DNA of 64,000 nt from Acanthosepion esculentum (GCA_964036315.1 OZ038507.1:62229388-62293387), one strand, 5' to 3'. Counted from the first letter of the stretch, positions 30,685 to 42,871 are shown. Translations and numbers: made by a program. The notes: generated by a model not told the origin, from the letters alone.

Positions 30685-30784
30685 GAAAATCTATGATCAC
30701 GTGTAAAAGGTTTTAGTCTATCACATTTAATATATATTTATATATATACATACAAGAGAGAGAGAAAAAGGGTGATATCTACAT

Positions 30785-30838
<54 letters not shown>
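30596..30838. repeat. (TA)n microsatellites
   Basis: TA runs at about 30598-30681 and 30789-30838, separated by ordinary sequence with GAGAGAGAGA. Confidence 0.95.
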
Positions 30839-30840
<2 letters not shown>

Positions 30841-30872
30841 AAACAATAATGGTACTATATTATAGTGATTTA

Positions 30873-30958
30873 CTAAGAGTCGCTTAGGTGTGGCACAAGG
30901 CTGAAAGTATGGAGCAACCAGTGAGGATAGAACTCACTGTCACGATGTTGAAGTACCC
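30873..30958 (-). repeat. SINE S2, internally deleted
   Basis: Minus strand GGGTACTTCAACATCGTGAC joins directly to AGTGAGTTCTATCCTCACTG and the S2 body (GCCTTGTGCCACACCTAAGC). About 40 bp of the head are missing. Confidence 0.65.
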
Positions 30959-30959
30959 A

Positions 30960-31260
30960 ATAGTACTATGTTATGAATAGTATCTGTTAGCAACACAACT
31001 ACTTCTGCAAATAAGCTATAATACCTTGCCGATAAATTGCAATGTTGAAACTGACAAAGTACTTGATACACAACCGCAGAGTTGCTATCAATAAACTTCC
31101 ACAAAAATTCAGCAAAGGAAATCCATATTCAAACACTGACTGAGTATGGCACCCTCATTGATTAAATTACCTATTCCCTTGACAAATAAAATTAATCATA
31201 TACTATCTGTCGAGAATTTGGTAGAGATTTCATTTCAATCTATTAATATATATACTGTAT
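30960..31260. other. unassigned AT-rich DNA
   Basis: I see nothing to annotate. Confidence 0.4.
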
Positions 31261-31261
31261 A

Positions 31262-31460
31262 TACTCGCGTATCATGCGACTTTTGAAGACTTAATTTTGA
31301 AGCTAATTTTAAGAGGGTCGCATCATACACGATATATAAAATTAGCGTATGCACTGCTGGCCCTGGCGACGCCGTTGACCAAACTCTAGAGCCATTTACT
31401 GCAGTCAAATTTGTTTCAAAATTACGTCTTCAAAGGTCGCATGATATGCATGCATTTACG
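31262..31460. mobile_element. MITE with TATCATGCGAC-type inverted ends
   Basis: The left GCGTATCATGCGACTTTTGAAG and right (complement GCATATCATGCGACCTTTGAAG) are inverted repeats of about 30 bp. The interior is non-coding. This copy shows the uninterrupted version of the element at 29.0-29.45 kb. Confidence 0.75.
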
Positions 31461-31529
31461 GCAATATATTTCTTTTTTAGACAAGTACAGAAATTGAAAA
31501 ATGAATTTTTTACTTTTATATTTCTACAC

Positions 31530-32312
31530 GTTCTTTTATATATCTTCATGATCATTTATATTTCTACATTGTCTTTTATACTCCTACATGGTCTTTTATA
31601 TTTCTACATTGTCTTTTATACTCCTATATGGTCTTTTATATTTCTACATGGTCTTTTATACTCCTACATGAGCTTTTATATTTCTACATGTTCTTTTATA
31701 TTTCTACATGGTCTTTTATATTTCTACATGGTCTTTTATACTCCTACATGAGCTTTTATATTTCTACATGTTCTTTTATATTTCTACATGGTCTTTTATA
31801 TTTCTACATGGTCTTTTATACTCCTACATGAGCTTTTATATTTCTACATGTTCTTTTATATTTCTACATTGTCTTTTATATTCCTACATGTTTTTGTATT
31901 TTTACATGGTCTTTTATACTCCTACAAGGTCTTTTATATTTCTACATTGTCTTTTATACCCCTACATGATCATTTATATTTCTACATGATCATTTATATT
32001 TCTGCATTGTCTTTTATACTCCTACATGGTCTTTTATATTTCTACATGTTCTTTTATATTTCTACATTGTCTTTTATATTCCTACATGTTTTTTTGTATT
32101 TCTACATGGTCTTTTATAATCCTACATGGTCTTTTATATTTCTACATGTTCTTTTATATTTCTACATTGTCTTTTATATTCCTACATGATTTTTGTATTT
32201 CTACATGGTCTTATATTTCTACATGTTCTTTTATACTCCTACATGCTATTTTATATTTCTACTTGTTTTGTTTTTTTATATTTCTACGTTATCTTTTATA
32301 TTTGTACATGTT
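31530..32312. repeat. 20-bp minisatellite, ~39 units
   Basis: Units read TCTTTTATATTTCTACATGG or TCTTTTATACTCCTACATGG with few indels. Because 20 is not a multiple of three, all three plus frames are long and give the same repeated peptide flavour (FYISTWSFIFLHGLL). The frames arise from the repeat and are not evidence of a gene. Confidence 0.95.
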
Positions 32313-32909
32313 CAAGCTGGTTAATCATTTATTTGATATATATTTAAAAAAATATGGCAATGTAATGTTACATAAGCTGATAAAACAAGTTATTAAATGG
32401 AAGGGCAGAAAAACAGTAAAAAGCATACAATTCAGGGATTATTTCTTGTACTTTTAATGAGGCTTTTTTGGGATTGCTTTGCAGGTGGTGCCATATATGA
32501 CTCAGGACTATTTGTCGGGTCATTGGCGATTATACCAGTTCCACCTCCAGGCTATTTTGGTAAGGGGGATGGGTAGGCACCAAGTGGGCTTAAAAACAAG
32601 ATTTGTAAAAAGGGTGGCTGAAACATTTGGCCGGTTCAACAACCATTTACCATAATGGTGTAGCGTGGACTCTATATAACTAGGTATGCAGCCAGTGCAA
32701 TGATGTCATGGCATCGCTGGATGGAGACTTTTCGAGACTGAAGTTTATGGAAAATGGGGAGGGTTCTCTCCTGTCCGTGACTAAGATGAGCCTTCGAGTT
32801 GGAGGAAATTGGCAGTGATTTCGATCTGGATTCGCTCTGACAGGTCTACTGACCGAAGACATGACACACTTGAAATGAATACCTCTCCAGCTTTTAGCCC
32901 AGCGAGGTG
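32313..32909. other. unassigned DNA
   Basis: No gene or repeat family recognised. Confidence 0.35.
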
Positions 32910-33158
32910 AGGAGGCACGATAGTAATGGATAGCTGCTCGCATTGAGGAATCGGAGAGCCGAGTTCGAATTCCAGTCGAATCCATTACATTCACTTACGT
33001 GCTAATAATACCCCTGGGAAATGTATGAACCCTCCTCTTCTCCACCCAGCTATGGGTAAGTAGCAGGACAGACCGGGTTGCCTTGAATCTTCCTCGTTAG
33101 TCATGTATCAAAAGATAAATGATCGCCTAAACGTTTATCAAGCATGGCACATAACTGA
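32910..33158 (+). mobile_element. SINE family S1
   Basis: AGTAATGGATAGCTGCTCGC (A box), CGAGTTCGAATTCCAGTCG (B box), GGGAAATGTATGAACCC, AGCTATGGGTAAGTAGCAGG, ACAGACCGGGTTGCC and ATCGCCTAAACGTTTATC, ending ATGGCACATAACTGA. The body lacks the ATGGCAACCTAC block. Confidence 0.85.
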
Positions 33159-33184
33159 GGTGAAGGAAGCTGATCAGAGGATGA

Positions 33185-33267
33185 AAAAAGGATAATTTAA
33201 AAAAAAAAAAGAAAGAAAAAGAATGGAAAAAAGTGGGCGGACAAGGAAGAAAAAATTAAACGATATT

Positions 33268-33300
<33 letters not shown>

Positions 33301-33900
33301 CTGAAAAGAAAGAAAAGAGAAAGAGACTGAAAAGGAGGACCATTTAAAAGATAAAGTGAATGAACAGAGAAAGAGAGAGAGAGAGTGAGAAAGAGAGTAA
33401 AAGAAAGAAAATTTAAATGAAAAAACAAAAATATGATATAAGAGAGAAAGCTTAAGTGAGAAAGAGACTGAAAGGGAGATTAAAAAGGGAAAAAGCTAGA
33501 ATGTGTAAACGTGAAAGAAAAAGAAAACGAGAGAGAAGAAGAAAAGTTAAGACAAAAAAGCATTTGAAAGAAAAGAGAAGCAAAGATGAAAGGAAAGAAA
33601 ATTTTAAAACCGGAAAAGAACGAAATAATGAAAAAAAAAAATGAACGACCAAAGAAAATGAAAGATTAAAAACAACGAAAGACGAAAAAAGAATGAAAGA
33701 CTAAACGAATGAAAGACTAAAAAGAAAGAAAAACTAAAAAGAACGGAACACTGAAAAGAATGAAAGATTTAGTCTTTCACGACTAAAAGAATGAAAGACT
33801 AAAAAAATTAAAGACTAAAAAGAAAGAAAAACAAAAAAGAATGAAAGACTAAAATGAATGAAATAATGAAAAGAATGAAAGATAAAAAACAGCGGAAGAC
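33185..33900. repeat. GA/AAAG-rich irregular tract
   Basis: It opens with A runs and (GA)n at 33270-33298, then mixed GAAAG and AACGAAAG words that grade into the 170-bp satellite. One region near 33766-33786 has a small inverted pair (GAAAGATTTAGTCTTTC). Confidence 0.85.
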
Positions 33901-36900
33901 TAAAAGAATGAAAAACGAAAAAGAATTAAAACGAAAAAGAATGAAAGACGAAATAGAATGAAAGACTAAAAAGAATGAAAGACGAAAAAGAATGAAAGAC
34001 GAAAAAGGAAGGAAGACTAAAAAGAACGAAATACTAAAAAGAATGAAAGATTAAAAAGAGTGAAAGACTAAATAAACGTAATACTAAAAAGAATGAAAGA
34101 AAAAAAAGGAATGAAAGACGAAAAAGAATGAAAGACTAAAAAGAATGAAAGACGAAAAAGAATGAAAGACGAAAAAGGAAGGAAGACTAAAAAGAACGAA
34201 ATACTAAAAAGAATGAAAGATTAAAAAGAGTGAAAGACTAAATAAACGTAATACTAAAAAGAATGAAAGAAAAAAAAGGAATGAAAGACGTAAAAGAATG
34301 AAAGACTAAAAAGAATGAAAGACGAAAAAGAATGAAAGACGAAAAAGGAAGGAAGACTAAAAAGAACGAAATACTAAAAAGAATGAAAGATTAAAAAGAG
34401 TGAAAGACTAAATAAACGTAATACTAAAAGGAATGAAAGAAAAAAAAGGAATGAAAGACGAAAAAGAATGAAAGACTAAAAAGAATGAAAGACGAAAAAG
34501 AATGAAAGACGAAAAAGGAAGGAAGACTAAAAAGAACGAAATACTAAAAAGAATGAAAGATTAAAAAGAGTGAAAGACTAAATAAACGTAATACTAAAAG
34601 GAATGAAAGAAAAAAAAGGAATGAAAGACGAAAAAGAATGAAAGACTAAAAAGAATGAAAGACGAAAAAGAATGAAAGACGAAAAAGGAAGGAAGACTAA
34701 AAAGAACGAAATACTAAAAAGAATGAAAGATTAAAAAGAGTGAAAGACTAAATAAACGAAATACTAAAAAGAATGAAAGAAAAAAAGGAATGAAAGACGA
34801 AAAAGAATGAAAGACGAAAAAGGAAGGAAGACTAAAAAGAACGAAATACTAAAAAGAATGAAAGATTAAAAAGAGTGAAAGACTAAATAAACGTAATACT
34901 AAAAAGAATGAAAGAAAAAAAAAGGAATGAAAGACGAAATAGAATGAAAGACTAAAAAGAATGAAAGACGAAAAAGAATGAAAGACGAAAAAGGAAGGAA
35001 GACTAAAAAGAACGAAATACTAAAAAGAATGAAAGATTAAAAAGAGTGAAAGACTAAATAAACGAAATACTAAAAAGAATGAAAGAAAAAAAGGAATGAA
35101 AGACGAAAAAGAATGAAAGACTAAAAAGAATGAAAGACGAAAAAGAATGAAAGACGAAAAAGGAAGGAAGACTAAAAAGAACGAAATACTAAAAAGAATG
35201 AAAGATTAAAAAGAGTGAAAGACTAAATAAACGTAATACTAAAAAGAATGAAAGAAAAAAAAGGAATGAAAGACGAAATAGAATGAAAGACTAAAAAGAA
35301 TGAAAGACGAAAAAGAATGAAAGACGAAAAATGAAGGAAGACTAAACAGAACGAAATACTAAAAAGAATGAAAGATTAAAAAGAGTGAAAGACTAATTAA
35401 ACGAAATACTAAAAAGAATGAAAGAAAAAAAAGGAATGACAGACGAAAAAGAATGAAAGACTAAAAAGAATGAAAGACGAAAAAGAATGAAAGACGAAAA
35501 AGGAAGGAAGACTAAAAAGAACGAAATACTAAAAAGAATGAAAGATTAAAAAGAGTAAAAGACTAAATAAACGTAATACTAAAAAGAATGAAAGAAAAAA
35601 AGGAATGAAAGACGAAAAAGAAAGAAAGACTAAAAAGAATGAAAGACGAAAAAGAATGAAAGACGAAAAAGGAAGGAAGACTGAAAAGAACGAAATACTA
35701 AAAAGAATGAAAGATTAAAAAGAGTGAAAGACTAAATAAACGAAATAATAAAAAGAATGAAAGAAAAAAAAGGAATGAAAGACGAAAAAGAATGAAAGAC
35801 TAAAAAGAATGAAAGACGAAAAAGAATGAAAGACGAAAAAGGAAGGAAGACTAAAAAGAACGAAATACTAAAAAGAATGAAAGATTAAAAAGAGTGAAAG
35901 ACTAAATAAACGTAATACTAAAAAGAATGAAAGAAAAAAAAGAATGAAAGACTAAAAAGAATGAAAGACTAAAAAGAATGAAAGATGAAAAAGAATGAAA
36001 GACGAAAAAGGAAGGAAGACTAAAAAGAACGAAATACTAAAAAGAATGAAAGATTAAAAAGAGTGAAAGACTAAATAAACGAAATAATAAAAAGAATGAA
36101 AGAAAAAAAAGGAATGAAAGACGAAAAAGAATGAAAGACTAAAAAGAATGAAAGACGAAAAATAATGAAAGACGAAAAAGGAAGGAAGACTAAAAAGAAC
36201 GAAATACTAAAAAGAATGAAAGATTAAAAAGAGTGAAAGACTAAATAAACGTAATACTAAAAAGAATGAAAGAAAAAAAGGAATGAAAGACGAAAAAGAA
36301 TGAAAGACTAAAAAGAATGAAAGACGAAAAAGAATGAAAGACGAAAAAGGAAGGAAGACTAAAAAGAACGAAATACTAAAAAGAATGAAAGATTAAAAAG
36401 AGTGAAAGACTAAATAAACGAAATAATAAAAAGAATGAAAGAAAAAAAAGGAATGAAAGACGAAAAAGAATGAAAGACTAAAAAGAATGAAAGACGAAAA
36501 AGAATGAAAGACGAAAAAGGAAGGAAGACTAAAAAGAACGAAATACTAAAAAGAATGAAAGATTAAAAAGAGTGAAAGACTAAATAAACGTAATACTAAA
36601 AAGAATGAAAGAAAAAAAAGAATGAAAGACTAAAAAGAATGAAAGACTAAAAAGAATGAAAGACGAAAAAGAATGAAAGACGAAAAAGGAAGGAAGACTA
36701 AAAAGAACGAAATACTAAAAAGAATGAAAGATTAAAAAGAGTGAAAGACTAAATAAACGAAATAATAAAAAGAATGAAAGAAAAAAAAGGAATGAAAGAC
36801 GAAAAAGAATGAAAGACTAAAAAGAATGAAAGACGAAAAATAATGAAAGACGAAAAAGGAAGGAAGACTAAAAAGAACGAAATACTAAAAAGAATGAAAG

Positions 36901-38690
36901 ATTAAAAAGAGTGAAAGACTAAATAAACGTAATACTAAAAAGAATGAAAGAAAAAAAGGAATGAAAGACGAAAAAGAATGAAAGACTAAAAAGAATGAAA
37001 GACGAAAAAGAATGAAAGACGAAAAAGGAAGGAAGACTAAAAAGAACGAAATACTAAAAAGAATGAAAGATTAAAAAGAGTGAAAGACTAAATAAACGAA
37101 ATACTAAAAAGAATGAAAGAAAAAAAAGGAATGAAAGACGAAAAAGAATGAAAGACTAAAAAGAATGAAAGACGAAAAATAATGAAAGACGAAAAAGGAA
37201 GGAAGACTAAAAAGAACGAAATACTAAAAAGAATGAAAGATTAAAAAGAGTAAAAGACTAAATAAACGTAATACTAAAAAGAATGAAAGAAAAAAAGGAA
37301 TGAAAGACGAAAAAGAAAGAAAGACTAAAAAGAATGAAAGACGAAAAAGAATGAAAGACGAAAAAGGAAGGAAGACTAAAAAGAACGAAATACTAAAAAG
37401 AACGAAAGATTAAAAAGAGTGAAAGACTAAATAAACGTAATACTAAAAAGAATGAAAGAAAAAAAAGGAATGAAAGACGAAAAAGAATGAAAGACTAAAA
37501 AGAATGAAAGACGAAAAAGAATGAAAGACGAAAAAGGAAGGAAGACTAAAAAGAACGAAATACTAAAAAGAACGAAAGATTAAAAAGAGTGAAAGACTAA
37601 ATAAACGTAATACTAAAAAGAATGAAAGAAAAAAAAGGAATGAAAGACGAAAAAGAATGAAAGACTAAAAAGAATGAAAGACGAAAAAGAATGAAAGACG
37701 AAAAAGGAAGGAAGACTAAAAAGAACGAAATACTAAAAAGAATGAAAGATTAAAAAGAGTGAAAGAGTAAATAAACGAAATACTAAAAAGAATGAAAGAA
37801 AAAAAGGAATGAAAGACGAAAAAGAATGAAAGACTAAAAAGAATGAAAGACGAAAAAGAATGAAAGACGAAAAAGGAAGGAAGACTAAAAAGAACGAAAT
37901 ACTAAAAAGAATGAAAGATTAAAAAGAGTGAAAGACTAAATAAACGTAATACTAAAAAGAATGAAAGAAAAAAAAGGAATGAAAGACGAAAAAGAATGAA
38001 AGACGAAAAAGAATGAAAGACGAAAAAGAATGAAAGACGAAAAAGGAAGGAAGACTAAAAAGAACGAAATACTAAAAAGAATGAAAGATTAAAAAGAGTG
38101 AAAGACTAAATAAACGAAATACTAAAAAGAATGAAAGAAAAAAAAGGAATGAAAGACGAAAAAGAATGAAAGACTAAAAAGAATGAAAGACGAAAAAGAA
38201 TGAAAGACGAAAAAGGAAGGAAGACTAAAAAGAACGAAATACTAAAAAGAATGAAAGATTAAAAAGAGTGAAAGACTAAATAAACGTAATACTAAAAAGA
38301 ATGAAAGAAAAAAAAGGAATGAAAGACGAAAAAGAATGAAAGACTAAAAAGAATGAAAGACGAAAAAGAATGAAAGACGAAAAAGGAAGGAAGACTAAAA
38401 AGAACGAAATACTAAAAAGAATGAAAGATTAAAAAGAGTGAAAGACTAAATAAACGTAATACTAAAAAGAATGAAAGAAAAAAAAGGAATGAAAGACGAA
38501 AAAGAATGAAAGACTAAAAAGAATGAAAGACGAAAAAGAATGAAAGACGAAAAAGGAAGGAAGACTAAAAAGAACGAAATACTAAAAAGAATGAAAGATT
38601 AAAAAGAGTGAAAGACTAAATAAACGAAATACTAAAAAGAATGAAAGAAGAAAAAGAATGAAAGACTAAAAAGAATGAAAGACGAAAAAG
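33900..38690. repeat. 170-bp purine-rich satellite, ~28 units with higher-order structure
   Basis: The marker GAAAAAGGAAGGAAGACTAA recurs at 34001, 34171, 34341, 34511 and 34681, then at roughly 134-172-bp intervals to about 38560. Units differ at AAACGTAATACT versus AAACGAAATA[C/A]T. These alternate from about 34750 to 37270 (340-bp dimer). Rarer marks (CGAAAAATAATGAAAG near 36160 and 36836; AAAGAATGAAAGACTAAAAA pairs near 35940 and 36615) recur at about 676 bp, a four-unit block. No coding potential. Confidence 0.95.
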
Positions 38691-38699
38691 AGAGAGTAG

Positions 38700-39245
38700 A
38701 TAACAAGAGAAAGCGAACAAACTATAAAACGATGCGAAATAAGAGATTATATCTTTAATCCAAATGTTTTCCGTTGAAGAAAGAGTTTTTATTGTTTATT
38801 CATTGGGAACAAATAACAATGAAGGATTAGAAAACACAAGGGAAATTCGCTGAGGCAAATTGACAGGCAGGCAAAATGACTGTCAGACAAAGTTTGTTTA
38901 TTTGTTTGTTTTTTTCTGATCTGATAAATCTTATGGCATCGCTGTAGATCAAGTCCTGGGCATTCCCTAAATCTGTCTGCACTAGAAACATTTTCAGACA
39001 CAAGATAGCTGCAAGGAATGACAACACAGATTAAAAAGCAAACTTGACACTGCCTTTTTTTTTTTTTGGCTTAAATGTGTTTTTCATATAGCAGCTTTAG
39101 TTTCTTTTAGTTTTTTTTATTTCTAATTAACTGTTATACATCTTTCAAGTGAATTATTTTCAGTAAAATTTTATGTCACAGAAAACATGCATTTATTTAT
39201 CTCTCTTTTTCACACTCTCTATCCTAGTCTTTTTATATTTTTCTA
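38700..39245. other. unassigned DNA
   Basis: No gene recognised. A T run lies at 39053-39066. Confidence 0.4.
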
Positions 39246-39248
39246 TCT

Positions 39249-39362
<114 letters not shown>

Positions 39363-39365
39363 TAA

Positions 39366-39590
39366 GAAAGGTTTCGGTAAATAATTTAGATCATGTTCTG
39401 TTTGCTTATTCTCGATAGGATCCTTTCACATACGCGGATAAGTTTTTTAGTGAGGTTCTTAAAAGACGAGAGGAAAATACCGTCTCGTCTTTTAATAACC
39501 GTATCAAAAAGCTTATACGCGAATATGAACGGATCCTATCGCGAATAAGTAGACAGAACATGTCTAAATTATTTAACGAAACATGTCTTA
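39366..39590. repeat. large palindrome of PLE 5' coding sequence
   Basis: The left arm (39366-39470) and right arm (39484-39590) pair for about 105 bp with few mismatches. Examples are TTTCGGTAAATAATTTAGA against its complement at the right end, and AAAAGACGAG against CTCGTCTTTT at the centre. The right arm is PLE N-terminal coding sequence, so the left arm is an inverted partial copy. Inverted partial copies at the 5' side are a known PLE insertion product. Confidence 0.85.
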
Positions 39591-39617
39591 ATGAAAATAT
39601 GCTACCGAAATATACGC

Positions 39618-39655
<38 letters not shown>
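39484..39655 (+). pseudogene. PLE N-terminal coding fragment
   Basis: A plus frame reads SSFNNRIKKLIREYERILSR, then KLFNETCLNENMLPKYTHF, a PLE N-terminal region. It is cut by a TA tract at about 39625. The parallel fragment at 40.2 kb has [20 protein letters not shown] and LFNETCIN, showing the same element family. Confidence 0.6.
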
Positions 39656-39662
<7 letters not shown>

Positions 39663-39919
39663 GGTCACACCACAAACTCGCTTTCACGACGCTTGACACT
39701 ACATTTGAATGATAACTCTAACATTTTTAGACATTTAAAACAACATGCCTGGCCGCATACACAATTCCGGAAAATCCTCGTCGAAAACACAACTATACTT
39801 AAACATGAAAACAATAAACAAAAACTAAAAATTCTTGAAGCTATATACATAAAACAGTTGAAACCTAACCTGAACAAAATAAACTATGAAATCTCCAAAA
39901 ATATCCTTAAATGCCTATA
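39656..39919 (+). pseudogene. PLE GIY-YIG endonuclease C-terminus
   Basis: The frame reads GHTTNSLSRRLTLHLNDNSN, then IFRHLKQHAWPHTQFRKIL, KLKILEAIYIKQLKPNLNKI and a stop at 39918-39920. This matches the second half of a PLE GIY-YIG domain: Arg in the RRL helix, a His-rich middle, catalytic-type Glu in LEAIYI, and Asn in PNLN. The GIY...YIG first half is missing because a TA tract replaces it. Confidence 0.75.
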
Positions 39920-40149
39920 ATTAGTAACAGAAGTCATTGGTTCATACCAACGGCTTTCCATACTCAATACTCATCGGATTCACTCTCGCGTGGTCATGTG
40001 TGACGTCATGAGCTGTCGTGCGATTTTCGCTTTCAGCGTTTTATATGCACGTGTTTATCGTTGCTTGGAAATCATCCATGTAAACAAACAAGACTGTCAT
40101 CAATTTCTCGTTCGTGTATTGCTTAAATATATTGTGTAATTGTCATCTT
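39920..40149 (+). other. PLE 3' untranslated / pLTR region
   Basis: AGTAACAGAAGTCATTGG, CTCTCGCGTGGTCATGTGTG, ACGTCATGAGCTG and GCGATTTTCGCTTTCAGCG are shared with 47886-48020, directly after the same GIY-YIG end. The region leads straight into the next PLE leader, giving a head-to-tail PLE junction. Confidence 0.6.
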
Positions 40150-40323
40150 TGATAATGGCTTATGTAAGCCGAAAGCTTAGATTGGATTAAAAAAAAGTAT
40201 GTATCAATATTGTGATTTTCTTTCATTGTTTAATGATAATGTTATTAAGATTATCAGACTATATGAAAAAAACTTACATAAAATATATAGACAACACTTA
40301 TCTATATTATTTAATGAAACATG

Positions 40324-40330
<7 letters not shown>
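40150..40330 (+). pseudogene. PLE leader and N-terminal start of the next copy
   Basis: The leader contains TTGATAAT-GGCTTA-TG-TAAGCC-GAAA-GCTTAG, a degenerate hammerhead-like fold (core TTGATAA, one extra T, a 6-bp stem II). An ATG at 40199 then opens [20 protein letters not shown] and FNETCIN before a TA tract breaks the frame. Confidence 0.6.

Positions 40331-40412
<82 letters not shown>
40330..40412. repeat. (TA)n microsatellite
   Basis: About 40 TA units with two ACATAT breaks. A degenerate (ATCT)n region follows to about 40690. Confidence 0.95.
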
Positions 40413-40890
40413 ATATCAATCTGTTCATACCTATTTATCGATCTACGTCACTCTTTTTATATCGATCTATTTATGTCATTTTTGTATCTATCTATCTACC
40501 TCAGTCTGCTCGTATCAATTGATCTACCTATCTGTAACTATTTATCAATTTATCTATCCTAATCTGTTCATATATAATTATCTATCGATCTATGTCACTC
40601 TTTTTACATATATCTAAGTATGTACGAACCTATTTATTTCAGTTTTTCTATCTATCTCAATCTGTTCATACCTATCGATCTATGTCACTCTTTATATATA
40701 TCCGACTCTCCCGTCGAATTCGACGTATGAAGGTCAAGCAGATCAGTTCCTAGGAAACTGACAGCCCGACGCCAGCACATGAGATTTGATTATAGCGGTG
40801 ATAGAAGGTTTTGTGCAGAACCATCCACACTTTTGAAGGGCCTAATACAGAGATTTGGTTTCACTACGTGCCACACGGTCTTCGCAGGTT
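40413..40890. repeat. degenerate ATCT-rich DNA and unassigned sequence
   Basis: TATCTATC words and CTGTTCATACCTAT phrases recur every 30-70 bp to about 40695. The rest (40700-40890) is unassigned. Confidence 0.6.
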
Positions 40891-40891
40891 T

Positions 40892-41083
40892 TTTAATTCA
40901 GAGTTGTTCTTCTACTAGGTCAGTTGCCATTCTGTCCTGCTATTTACCCATAGCTGGAGGGAGAAGAGGATTCACACCTTACCCAACAGTAATAGCACAT
41001 AAGTGAATGTAATGAATTCGAGTGGAATTCGAACTCGGCTGTCTGATTCCTCAATCCAAATCTCTATCCATTACTCCACCGTG

Positions 41084-41090
<7 letters not shown>
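40892..41090 (-). mobile_element. SINE family S1
   Basis: Minus strand GGAGTAATGGATAGAGATTT, CGAGTTCGAATTCCACTCG, GTAAGGTGTGAATCCTC, AGCTATGGGTAAATAGCAGG and CAACTGACCTAGTAGAAG match S1 head and body. A GT/TA microsatellite adjoins its 5' side. Confidence 0.8.
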
Positions 41091-41290
<200 letters not shown>

Positions 41291-41428
41291 GTGTGTGTGC
41301 GTGTGTGTATACTGCAGCCCTGTACCTGACTAAAATAAGCCTATTAGGTTTTCCACGAAAATTATCTAATTATTATAGTTAATATCAATGACCGACCAGT
41401 CCAAGTGCATTGCGAGGAGAACAGAGAG

Positions 41429-41534
41429 AGAGAGAGAGAGAGAGAGAGAAGGGGGGAGTGGGAACAGAAAAAAGTGGGAAGAGAGAGGAAGTGGGAAGGG
41501 TGTGCTGTAATTTTGTTCATATCTGTGGGAAGTC

Positions 41535-41578
<44 letters not shown>

Positions 41579-41647
41579 TGATGAGGCTGAGAGAGATATG
41601 AACAGACTGAGATAGATATGAAAAGACAGATACATATGAATAGACTG

Positions 41648-41695
<48 letters not shown>

Positions 41696-41700
41696 CTGAA
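41429..41700. repeat. GA and GATA microsatellites
   Basis: GA run at about 41429-41450 and GATA runs at about 41535-41576 and 41649-41693. ACAGACTGAGATAGATATGA phrases lie between. Confidence 0.95.
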
Positions 41701-42285
41701 CTGATAGGTAGATCAGGCAAAACAAATTATACTGTTAGATCTCAGTATAGCAATTCCAACTCCATATAAATTCAGATACAAAACAGTTTATGACTCTCAC
41801 ATTGTTTTCCACTAATTTTACATATTAATGAAAAACCATTCAAGATATTATCGCCTATCATTTTAGGGATTAGACCAATTCATTCTTGTTCTTAAACATC
41901 TAAAGAAAGGCAAATTTCTTAAAATTTTCACAAAGTAAAATATTGATTGTCCTGAAGATATGAGATAATAGATTTAGCATGCCTGTCATGACATGATGCT
42001 GAATAAGTTAGTGTTGCAAACCACTTCAACAGTTTATCGAGGCTGATTCTCATACATCCCCCTCACTGTTGTGACCTTGAACCAGACTGCTTTCTGAAAT
42101 AATTATAAAGCAACAATAATAAGATGGAGTAATAATTAGTAATAAAATAATAGCAATAATGAAGATTGAACTGACCCGGCGCATTGTAATAAAGGCATTA
42201 AAAAAAGATAGAATAAAACTACTACTACTACTACATCTACTACTACTAATAATAATAATATGTAACTTTTAAAGGAAGGAAACTG
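41700..42285. other. unassigned AT-rich DNA
   Basis: No gene recognised. (ACT)n at about 42219-42247 passes into (AAT)n. Confidence 0.4.
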
Positions 42286-42289
42286 CAAG

Positions 42290-42814
42290 AAATTGGTATG
42301 AACATCACCCAGACCCGGTTACACAGATAGCGCTTGTACCAATTTTATGGGACGTTAAAATACACACAGACAGAACAATCAAAGCTAATCGCCCAGACAT
42401 CCTGATCAAAGGCCATAAAAACAGAATGTGCTTTCTTATAAACATGGCAGTTCCTGCAGATTTTAAGATCTTAAGAGAAATTATCAAAGTACTGGGATCT
42501 TGAAGTGGAAATCTAAAATATGCGGCACATGAGGACATCAATAATTCCAGTTGTTGGAGCACTCGGATTGATTGGAAAAGATTCCAATAGACTCATTGAA
42601 GGGATTACTGGTAGCTCATGCCTTAAAAAAATGCAAGAAATTGTACTAACAAATACAGCCCACACTTTAGGAAGGGTTATATCTATGTAGAATATGTGCA
42701 GTCTTAGTTTTTTTATCCCCCAAAAATGCTCATTGAAAATGTCATGATGCCATTTCTGACCTTAGGTCTCTGGTCGGAACCCGGAAAGAAATGAGTATAC
42801 AACAGAAACCAAAG

Positions 42815-42870
<56 letters not shown>
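42290..42870 (+). pseudogene. non-LTR retrotransposon C-terminal fragment with (AAT)n tail
   Basis: A plus frame reads WYEHHPDPVTQIALVPILWD, VKIHTDRTIKANRPDILIKG, then MCFLINMAVPADFKIL. This resembles the domain near the C-terminus of some LINEs with a D/E-rich endonuclease-like fold (R-PD-I-x-I...x-IDMAVP). Further pieces (LKKMQEIVLTNTAHTLGRVI) follow after stops. The (AAT)n run at 42818-42868 looks like a 3' tail. Which clade it belongs to I cannot say from the sequence. Confidence 0.5.

Positions 42871-42871
<1 letters not shown>

Noticed and set aside
31446..32457. Overlapping 90-140-codon frames suggesting a repetitive protein
   Set aside because: They exist in all three frames because of a 20-bp unit. 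No start context, splice pattern or conserved frame favours coding.
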